The notes below the pieces were generated by a model. It ran no database searches. It was given only the letters and a program-made list of their open reading frames with translations, and was not told where the DNA came from. A program made the position numbers and the translations under genes. DNA of 64,000 nt, from contig CAZLGW010000004.1 of NCBI GenBank assembly GCA_964559125.1, positions 62,001 to 126,000 of the forward strand. The letters run 5' to 3'. Positions 52,690 to 59,672 of the stretch are shown here, in pieces. Each line of letters begins with the position of its first letter. Within the stretch, counting starts at the first letter, position 1. This stretch comes from Ravibacter sp964559125 (lineage in GTDB: Bacteria > Bacteroidota > Bacteroidia > Cytophagales > Spirosomataceae).

Positions 52690-55600
52690 CTACGGAACAA
52701 CCTTCATAATCCCCCTCATAACCGGCCCGTGTCCCGGGAACGTACAGACATACTGGTAATCACCCGGCTGTTTCGGAGCCGCAAACTTCAATACCTCCTT
52801 CTCCTTCGGCTCAAGTAGCCGGGTAGCGTGAAGGATCTTCTTGTTTTCCGGTATAAAGCCCATTTTAAGTCCTTTATCTCCCAGGTCTATCGCCTGTTGG
52901 GCAACTTCATCCGCAGCCCCGGGCTCCACCACCAACAGGTTGTGCTGCATCAGGTCGATGTTATCGAGCGTAAGCTCTACCTGTTGACCCGCTTTTACTG
53001 TAAACTGGTTGACGGAAAACTTGAGCAGTGCCGTTTCCATCCTCACCTTTGCAACCGCTTCTTTTGTGAGGTCCAGCACTACCGGGGGAGTGCCTACCGG
53101 CTTAGCGTCAGCGCTTCCGTGTCCCTGGTGAGCAGGCGCCGGTTCCTCCGTTTTTACGCTGTCAGGATGGGTCCAGAAACTTTCGTAGTAAGTCCTGAAC
53201 TGCATTCCCGAAATCGTATTCGCAGACGACCCTCTGAAATGGGAGTTCCTTTCGCTCCATAACCAGGCTACCCTCTGCCCGGCCAGCCTGGCCTGCTCCA
53301 CCGGCGCTTTCAGAATTTGCTTCAGCAGGTCATGATTTTTGACGTTATGCTGCTGATGCAGCCATAGGATCTCGAGCATAGGCAATACATCTTCCTCCTT
53401 ATTCACATCAAGGTTCTTCAGCCATTCCTTTGCTTTCGAGATTACCTCCTTAGTATCCCGTGCGCTCAGCTCTACCCTTACCCTGTGCCTGGTTTCATCT
53501 TCGCGGCTTTTAAGCAGCTCCAGGAGCGCTTCGACCGGCTCGCCGTCAATTTTAGCCGGGGTAAGCAGCGGCCGGTTCTTAGCCGTTACCCTGTAGACCC
53601 TGCCATGAACCTGGTCTCTCGAAGCATCGCGCAGGTTATAGGGCGAATGCGTGATAACCGCATTCTGCCAATCGCTGAAATAGAACGCGCCTTCAGGCCC
53701 TGTCAGGGCATCCGTAGGCCTGAAATTGGGATCTCCCTTATAGTTAGCGTCCACCACGCGCGGAGCCGCCTCGCTGTTGGGCCTGAACGTGGGATCGGTG
53801 CCGGTAAAGAGGAAGTTTTCCGCTTCCCGGCCTTCAATCACGCCTTCGGGCTTATAGTCGAGATAATAGCGTTTGATCCCCTGGTAGCCGATCACGTTCA
53901 GCAGAAGGAAGCTGTTCCAGTAATCGTCAGGGAAATGAGAGCTTGCCAGTATTGCATTGGCACATACGGGCCTTACGGTCTGCTGAAAGAGTGGTCTTTT
54001 TGCATATACCGACACATCGGTAGTCGATGTCACTTTCCGGTCTACATACACCTGGAATGCCTTCCCGCTGGTACCGTCTGTGATAAACTGGTTCCCCCAG
54101 CGGTCGAAGCTGATCCCATGCGAGTTGGGCGTGTTTTCAACTACAAACGAAAATTCAAAGGTCCGGGGATTAAAGCGATAAAGTCCGGGGGTGCCCGATT
54201 CCTCGGCTGGCCCGTACGGCGTTTCGACATTTTCCAGGATGAAGATTCCTCTCTGGTAGTAAATGTACCCGTCGGGACCGTAGATCAGGTTGTTGGCAGT
54301 ATGATGCGTATCGTCCGAGCCGATTCCGCCGAACAGGTACTCCTTGTAGTCGGCCACTCCGTCACCGTCGGTATCCTTTAAAAAGAGTATGTCGGGAGCC
54401 GAAACGACGATCACGCCGCCGTTCCAGAATTCAAAACCCGTCGGGTTGGATACATACGCAAAAGTGTTCACTTTATCTGCTACCCCGTCGCCATTCTCGT
54501 CGGTAAGATATACCAGCCGGTCGTTTGTCTTCTTCCCGGGCTCCCATTTCGGGTAGTCACCCCAGGCCGCAACCCAGATCCTGCCTTTCCCGTCTACCTG
54601 CAGCGCTACCGGGTTAACAATTTCCGGGAACTGCTTTTCGGCGGCAAAGAGGTTGACCTGGAGGTCCTTCGGTATTGTCATTCTGCTGATGGCTTCGACC
54701 GGATCCAGGTATTTTACGTCCCTGGTGATGTGGGTACCTACGATGACCGGATCCGGTATATTGCTGTCGTCTATTTCAATATCCTTGCCTTTTGCCCGGG
54801 CCCATATCCTGCGGTCGCGGTTGGCGGCAAGGGTATCGATCATCACCAGCTCGCGGTTCAGAGTGGCTTTATTGCCGTCCTGTATGGAACGGGTGCCCCA
54901 TACATCATTGCCACTCGTGGTACGATAGCGCCTGAACCAGTGCCAGTCCTTGTCGAGCACTGCGCTGCGAAGCGAGTCCATCTCAACTTCTTTGAGCGTG
55001 CCCGACCGGCCGAAAAGGGTTTCGGAAATAAACTTCCCTATCTGGCGGTTTCCTTCTTCATTCAAATGTACCCCGTTGATAGTCAGTGGTTTTTCAGATT
55101 TTTCATACAGGGATTTGCTCCCGGTAAAGAGGTCTACAAACCCGACTTTCATCTCCTGGGCTACTTCCTGCATCGCCTTTGTGTATGCCTCCAGTCTCCG
55201 GTTATTTTCTACTCCGTCGGGCAGATCGGGCGACTTCAGGTCTTCATGGGCAATGGGTGAGAACATCACGATCCGGGGCGCACTCACAGAATCATATTTC
55301 TGCTCCCGGGTATGATCGATCCAGGCTTTCAGCTGCAGCTTAAAGTCTTCGGGCTTGTCTTCATAGGATTCGTTGTACCCGAAGAACGAAAAAATGACAT
55401 TTGCTTTAAGCCGTGTAAGGTGGCTGTCGGCGTTCCCGAACCCCTCGTGCGACCGGGGGCGGTAATGTACCTGGTCGCCGGAATACCCCAGGTTCCTGAC
55501 CGTCAGATCGTAGTCCGGACGGGCTGCCTGCAAATAGGCTTCAAACCACCCGTCATGCTGAAAACGTTCTGCAAGCGAATTCCCGATAATGGCAATCCGG

Positions 55601-55701
55601 TCGCCTTTCCTGAGCTCCGGTTTTTCTCCTCCGCAACTCCATAAGAAAATACTGCAAATACCTGTGATAAAAAATATGCGAAACACTTCCCTGATTTTCA
55701 T
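52690..55701 (-). CDS. Lipoprotein fusing SGNH hydrolase, PVC-type dehydrogenase propeller and blue-copper domain
   Basis: Lipoprotein of 1003 residues with lipobox LWSC at C23. Domain 1 (about 32-240) is SGNH-like: IAIIGNSLAERF with S42, LGYSGDQV, FGYNES (N110) and INGVHLNEEGN with H212, but N209 stands where Asp is usual. Domain 2 (about 330-720) is a beta-propeller dehydrogenase of the PVC type, with DENGDGVADK and DTDGDGVADYK calcium-like loops and VVENTPNSHGISFDRWGN. A HEAT-like helical linker follows. Domain 4 (about 893-1003) is cupredoxin: MQHNLLVVEP and C986-x4-H991-x3-M995, the azurin ligand spacing. No CxxCH haem site occurs anywhere. It likely oxidises a sugar in the periplasm or at the surface and passes electrons through copper. 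Confidence 0.85.
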   Translation of the reverse strand: MKIREVFRIFFITGICSIFLWSCGGEKPELRKGDRIAIIGNSLAERFQHDGWFEAYLQAARPDYDLTVRNLGYSGDQVHYRPRSHEGFGNADSHLTRLKANVIFSFFGYNESYEDKPEDFKLQLKAWIDHTREQKYDSVSAPRIVMFSPIAHEDLKSPDLPDGVENNRRLEAYTKAMQEVAQEMKVGFVDLFTGSKSLYEKSEKPLTINGVHLNEEGNRQIGKFISETLFGRSGTLKEVEMDSLRSAVLDKDWHWFRRYRTTSGNDVWGTRSIQDGNKATLNRELVMIDTLAANRDRRIWARAKGKDIEIDDSNIPDPVIVGTHITRDVKYLDPVEAISRMTIPKDLQVNLFAAEKQFPEIVNPVALQVDGKGRIWVAAWGDYPKWEPGKKTNDRLVYLTDENGDGVADKVNTFAYVSNPTGFEFWNGGVIVVSAPDILFLKDTDGDGVADYKEYLFGGIGSDDTHHTANNLIYGPDGYIYYQRGIFILENVETPYGPAEESGTPGLYRFNPRTFEFSFVVENTPNSHGISFDRWGNQFITDGTSGKAFQVYVDRKVTSTTDVSVYAKRPLFQQTVRPVCANAILASSHFPDDYWNSFLLLNVIGYQGIKRYYLDYKPEGVIEGREAENFLFTGTDPTFRPNSEAAPRVVDANYKGDPNFRPTDALTGPEGAFYFSDWQNAVITHSPYNLRDASRDQVHGRVYRVTAKNRPLLTPAKIDGEPVEALLELLKSREDETRHRVRVELSARDTKEVISKAKEWLKNLDVNKEEDVLPMLEILWLHQQHNVKNHDLLKQILKAPVEQARLAGQRVAWLWSERNSHFRGSSANTISGMQFRTYYESFWTHPDSVKTEEPAPAHQGHGSADAKPVGTPPVVLDLTKEAVAKVRMETALLKFSVNQFTVKAGQQVELTLDNIDLMQHNLLVVEPGAADEVAQQAIDLGDKGLKMGFIPENKKILHATRLLEPKEKEVLKFAAPKQPGDYQYVCTFPGHGPVMRGIMKVVP

Positions 55702-55727
55702 CCGTTTCTGACTGATTGATTTTAATA

Positions 55728-55780
55728 TGGCGGATTCGGCAAACCCGGAAAGATCTCCCGGGTCTGCGAGGTATCCGCCA
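55728..55780. repeat. Nested hairpin between the NagB-like and fusion-lipoprotein genes
   Basis: Outer arms TGGCGGAT (55728-55735) and ATCCGCCA (55773-55780) enclose inner arms ACCCGG (55743-55748) and CCGGGT (55758-55763); on the minus strand RNA the inner stem can extend to about ten pairs with one G-U. It begins nine bases after the NagB-like stop. There is no T run after it, so it looks like an mRNA-processing or stabilising element rather than a terminator. Confidence 0.6.
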
Positions 55781-55788
55781 CTCGTGTA

Positions 55789-56721
55789 TTAATGCATTTC
55801 AATCGAACAGGTACCTAATCCGGCTCTCAGGAAATTAAACTGTACATTCGGATGGTCTGCCAGCACTGACATAGGGACCGACGTATCGGGAATGCGGTTG
55901 GAGATCATATAGGTTGTCAATCGCTGTCCGAAGGGGTTGTCATGCATACCCGCGTGCCAGATAGATACCTTCTCGGTCTCCCAGGTTTCTTTAGGGCCCA
56001 CTGTAACAGCCTGCGTGGGGATCAGCGGCACATTTCCGCCGCAGTGCAGTCTCGAATTCTGCTGTACAGTAATCGGGTGAAGGTCGAGCACCCTGGTTTC
56101 AAGCTGCTTGTATTCTTCTACCGTCATGGGCCTGTCTTTATAAACCCCTTCCCGCCTGGGCGGCTCATTAAAAGCCCAGTGCTTCACATCTCCCTGTCCG
56201 CCCTGCATAATCAGGCATTTGGCATGTTTCCAGCTCTCTTTGTAAGCCGAAGTATCCGCCTTGGGAAAATGCAGGTTCTCTTCAGGCATGGCCAGCTTTT
56301 TATCTATCCTGTTATAACACAGATCCTTAAAGGTCTTCTTGAAGGAGAGAGAATGCGTATCCGGCACTTCCTTTCCGTCCACCACCCATTCGTCCATACT
56401 CCAGAAATGGGCGTGCTTCACCGAAATCCCCAGCTCATTGATGATCCTGGCTACGATCGGCAACTGCTCGGTGGGGCCGATAGGGCCGCAGAGACCGACG
56501 GGATTGCTTTCTGTCGATTGTGCCCAGACGCTTACGTATTCCAGCGCCTCGGCAGCATAAAATTCTTCGACCGTATCGTAAAACACCACTTTAAAGCCCG
56601 GCCTGGAAAGTTTGATCATATCCTCGGCTGTCATGGCGGCAATCCTGTCGGTCAGTTTGCTGTCGAGCTCAAGGGTGGTATAATCCCACCAGTCAGGCGC
56701 TATTGAACTTACTTTTCTCAT
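55789..56721 (-). CDS. Glucosamine-6-phosphate deaminase-like protein (divergent NagB)
   Basis: Protein of 310 residues in the NagB/RpiA fold. Counterparts of NagB motifs can be placed: GLCGPIGPTEQ for the phosphate loop, HFWSMDEWV with D110, GGQGDVKHWAFNEP with H181 and E186, TVQQNSRLHCGG, and QAVTVGPKETWE. The GxDGH segment of true NagB is changed to GDVKH and the phosphate loop lacks the GSTP sequence. It may therefore deaminate or isomerise a non-phosphorylated or otherwise modified amino sugar. It follows a PIG-L deacetylase gene by 63 bases, a pairing that also fits amino-sugar breakdown. Confidence 0.8.
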   Translation of the reverse strand: MRKVSSIAPDWWDYTTLELDSKLTDRIAAMTAEDMIKLSRPGFKVVFYDTVEEFYAAEALEYVSVWAQSTESNPVGLCGPIGPTEQLPIVARIINELGISVKHAHFWSMDEWVVDGKEVPDTHSLSFKKTFKDLCYNRIDKKLAMPEENLHFPKADTSAYKESWKHAKCLIMQGGQGDVKHWAFNEPPRREGVYKDRPMTVEEYKQLETRVLDLHPITVQQNSRLHCGGNVPLIPTQAVTVGPKETWETEKVSIWHAGMHDNPFGQRLTTYMISNRIPDTSVPMSVLADHPNVQFNFLRAGLGTCSIEMH

Positions 56722-56784
56722 TACAATAATCAGGTTTGTAGCTACCGGCTTCCCGCAGGCAGCTATCAGAGGTTAGAAATAGAA

Positions 56785-57561
56785 TTAAACTTTTTGCTTC
56801 ACATTCTCCAGGATATAATCCCCCAGATCGCGAAGCGGGTCGTAGTTTTCTTCCGAAAACCCGAGATGCGAATGCTTCCTCCATCCTTCCGCGTGCAGGA
56901 ATCTTCCCGACATCCTGCCCAGCTCAGCCGAGAACGAATCCATCGACAGCAGGTAGGAGTTCATTCTCTGACTGCTTTCCAGCCATTCCTGCTGACTTTT
57001 ATGCTGTCTGAGCGCCTCCATCTTCACTTCATGGACCGAAGTCGTATCCACGAAAAAGCCGGGCTCGATCCGCTCTCCGAGCGGGCCATGAAGCCCGTGT
57101 GGCGTTGCATGGTAGACGGCGCAATTGTAATTCCCGCCGGGCGGGTTATCGGTCGGATAGTTGGCGATACCCCTTATGAAAGCTGCGGTTACCGCCAGCC
57201 TGCTGGTATTCGTGTGGTCTTCCATGTAGTCGACCGGGGAATGGGTCAATATCACGCCGGGTTTCACTTTCCGCACTACCTCGGCTACCTGCTTAAGCAG
57301 GACCGGCGAATAGAATATTTCAAAATCATTGCAGATAGGCTCATGGAATGCTGCTCCCAGCAGCCGGGCCGAAGCCCGGGCTTCCTCCAGGCGGATCGCT
57401 GCGGTTTGCTCCGAATCGTATACCGTGCTGCCGCAATTCCCTGTCGACAGATTCATGTAGTGGATCTCATAACCTGCTTCTTTAAGAATCAGCAGCGTTC
57501 CGGCCATTACAAACTCGATATCGTCGGGATGGGCAGCTATTGCAAGCGCTACCTTTGCCAT
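56785..57561 (-). CDS. PIG-L/LmbE family deacetylase
   Basis: Protein of 258 residues without a signal peptide. The zinc site is IAAHPDDIEFVMAGT at the N-terminus, with THSPVDYMEDHTNTS giving the later histidine. It also shows LSTGNCGSTVYDSEQT and VSTTSVHEV-like sequence typical of the family. It is two bases downstream of a Gfo/Idh/MocA gene and upstream of the NagB-like gene, so deacetylation followed by deamination is the natural reading. It is about as long as the relative at 37878 but clearly different in sequence. Confidence 0.9.
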   Translation of the reverse strand: MAKVALAIAAHPDDIEFVMAGTLLILKEAGYEIHYMNLSTGNCGSTVYDSEQTAAIRLEEARASARLLGAAFHEPICNDFEIFYSPVLLKQVAEVVRKVKPGVILTHSPVDYMEDHTNTSRLAVTAAFIRGIANYPTDNPPGGNYNCAVYHATPHGLHGPLGERIEPGFFVDTTSVHEVKMEALRQHKSQQEWLESSQRMNSYLLSMDSFSAELGRMSGRFLHAEGWRKHSHLGFSEENYDPLRDLGDYILENVKQKV

Positions 57562-57563
57562 AG

Positions 57564-58586
57564 CTACAGTCTTACACTTTTGCCGGTAGCCGCCGATTGA
57601 TCAGCTGCAAAAATAATCTCGTGCGTTTTGATCGCTTCCTTCAGACCGGTCAGCGGCATGTCGGTATTGTTGCGGATCGAATCGAAGAAAGTATCGAACT
57701 GCAGCTGGTAGGGATGATCCGCCACATCGCCCGAATCCAGCATTTTCATCGACATCTCGCTCCATTTGTGCTTATCCGATTTCAGAAGTTCAGAGTGGAT
57801 CTTGTTGTCGAGTATACTTCCCTGGCTGCCAAAAAGATGGGTGTGGAAATAGTAGGGCTGAAGACAGTCTACGCTCGCTGCGCATTTGGCTATCTTGCCA
57901 CTCTTAAACTTCAGGATAGTCACACTGGTGGTTTTGTATTCGTAGAGATCGAAAATTTCGCTTTTGGTCTTGGTATCATAGCTGGTCACCTCTTCCACAT
58001 CCGAACCCATAAACAGGAGCAGGGCGTCCAGCGCATGACAACCGGCCGTAAGGAGCGAGCTGCCACCGCCCGATTTCTTGGCGTTCCATTCGAACTGCCC
58101 GTACCACGGACCAATGCCGTGCAGGTAGTCCACTTCCCCGTAATGCAGCTCTCCTACCAGTCCCTGGTCAAGAATGGCTTTGGTTGAAATAAACTGGTTG
58201 GACCAACGGCACTCGAAGCACATACAGAACTTCACGCCCGCTTTTTTTACCGCTGCCTCTATTTCAACACAATCCTCCCACGAGAGCGCCATCGGCTTTT
58301 CCAGAATGATGTGCTTGCCTGCATTGGCCGCCGCTACCGCATGCTCTTTGTGCTGGTAAGTATAGCTGCAGATAGATACGGCATCGATCGATTTGTCCGA
58401 TAACATCGCATTCAGATCCGTATAAGATTTGATAGGGGTGCCCCATTTTTCGCTCAGCGCCTTATCATCCTGCGGACGCGAAGAATAAATAGCTGTTACC
58501 TGTACGCCTTTACATGCATTGATCGCCACAATGTGTGCTGTTGCTACCCATCCGTACCCAATGATTCCAACATTCATTTTTTCCAT
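57564..58586 (-). CDS. Gfo/Idh/MocA-family oxidoreductase
   Basis: Cytoplasmic NAD(P)-dependent oxidoreductase of 340 residues (start M1 or M4). The cofactor motif NVGIIGYGWVATAH is canonical, the catalytic lysine is in IILEKPMALSWEDC, and the substrate-side block SSLLTAGCHALDALLLFMG contains the conserved histidine. FECRWSNQFISTKAI is typical of the family. It starts the tightly spaced group with PIG-L (two bases) and NagB-like genes, which suggests that it oxidises the same amino-sugar glycoside or its product. Confidence 0.92.
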   Translation of the reverse strand: MEKMNVGIIGYGWVATAHIVAINACKGVQVTAIYSSRPQDDKALSEKWGTPIKSYTDLNAMLSDKSIDAVSICSYTYQHKEHAVAAANAGKHIILEKPMALSWEDCVEIEAAVKKAGVKFCMCFECRWSNQFISTKAILDQGLVGELHYGEVDYLHGIGPWYGQFEWNAKKSGGGSSLLTAGCHALDALLLFMGSDVEEVTSYDTKTKSEIFDLYEYKTTSVTILKFKSGKIAKCAASVDCLQPYYFHTHLFGSQGSILDNKIHSELLKSDKHKWSEMSMKMLDSGDVADHPYQLQFDTFFDSIRNNTDMPLTGLKEAIKTHEIIFAADQSAATGKSVRL

Positions 58587-58616
58587 GATTTTTATTATTA
58601 ATTAACAGATTATGGT

Positions 58617-59630
58617 TTAGTGATTTTTTCCTTTTGCTTTCCTGATTGTTTCGGCGATACTGACTTTAATCCCACCTTTCTTCCTGCTTTCCATCGCAGC
58701 CTCCATAAAGGCATAAATCTCTATGGTCTCTTCCACCGGCACGGGAGGTACTTTCGTTTTAAAGAACCCGACTACATTGACCACAAGGGAACGATATCCG
58801 GTAAACGTATCGAGCGTAATAATATCCTTTTCCGTGAATACAGTTCCTCCGAAACCTCGCTTTCCGCTTCTTATTCCCCTCACCGTACCTACCCTCTCCC
58901 TGTCCCAGAAGCCAACCACGACGTCTTCCCCTTCGCTATGCTGCACCTGCATCACCTCCTTGCACCCGGCTCCCATCGCCGTAAACAGGGGCTCTACAGC
59001 GTGTATCCCGTACCAGAACAGGTCGGTATGGCTCTTCTCCAGGGCGGCAGGGCTATAGGTATCCGCACCCAGTACCTGGCTTTTGTCGATTTTCGATAAG
59101 TTGTCTACATACCTCAGTGCCGAAGACGTGAACACCGGTACTTTCATTTTTGCGGCAGTATCATAGATCTTCAGTACCGCCGCCAGGTTCTCGGCGACAG
59201 GCTTGTCGATAAAGACGGGCTTGCCGGCTTTAAAGGCGGGCATTACTTCCTCCAGGTGGGGGCGTCCGTCGTTGGTCTCGATCATGACCACGTCCGAAAG
59301 AGCAAGCATCTCTTTCATCGACGCTACGATCTGCACACCGGCAGCCCTGATCTCCTTTTCGAAGCCCGCCAGCTGTTCCGGGGTGAAATCCACATCGGGG
59401 TTGCCTTTCGGATGGTACAGCGCCACGATACGGCAGCCCTCCAGATCAGCTGCTTTCTGAGGGTCATTCAGGATTTTCGAGAAGGCGGCACTGTGAACAG
59501 AGAGTCCTACTACACCGATACGGATATCGGCAGCCGGGGCGGATAGCCCCGGGAAGGCATAGGCGCCTACTATTCCCGCGCTTACGGTACGGATGGTTTT
59601 CTGAAGGAATTTACGTCGTTTTAGGTACAT
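58617..59630 (-). CDS. Gfo/Idh/MocA-like oxidoreductase, Tat-exported member of a paralogue pair
   Basis: Protein of 337 residues. The N-terminus KRRKFLQKTIRTVSAGIVGA has twin arginines R5-R6 and a hydrophobic stretch ending near PGLSAPAAD, a Tat signal, which is how periplasmic proteins that already hold NAD(P) are exported. The mature part starts IRIGVVGLSVHSAAF and is paralogous to the cytoplasmic protein at 51768 over its whole length. The catalytic lysine lies in FIDKPVAEN. As in the paralogue, serine replaces the second glycine of the GxG loop. It would work in the periplasm with a tightly bound cofactor. Confidence 0.88.
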   Translation of the reverse strand: MYLKRRKFLQKTIRTVSAGIVGAYAFPGLSAPAADIRIGVVGLSVHSAAFSKILNDPQKAADLEGCRIVALYHPKGNPDVDFTPEQLAGFEKEIRAAGVQIVASMKEMLALSDVVMIETNDGRPHLEEVMPAFKAGKPVFIDKPVAENLAAVLKIYDTAAKMKVPVFTSSALRYVDNLSKIDKSQVLGADTYSPAALEKSHTDLFWYGIHAVEPLFTAMGAGCKEVMQVQHSEGEDVVVGFWDRERVGTVRGIRSGKRGFGGTVFTEKDIITLDTFTGYRSLVVNVVGFFKTKVPPVPVEETIEIYAFMEAAMESRKKGGIKVSIAETIRKAKGKNH

Positions 59631-59657
59631 GGGTACAGGTCTTCTATAGGGTATTAC

Positions 59658-59670
59658 GCCCTTTCAGGGC
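59658..59670. repeat. Short palindrome after the SUMF1-fold gene
   Basis: GCCCT (59658-59662), TTC, AGGGC (59666-59670). It lies two bases beyond the stop codon of the SUMF1-fold gene (59673-59675, minus strand) and resembles the third unit of the block at 50793-50870. Confidence 0.5.
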
Positions 59671-59672
59671 TG

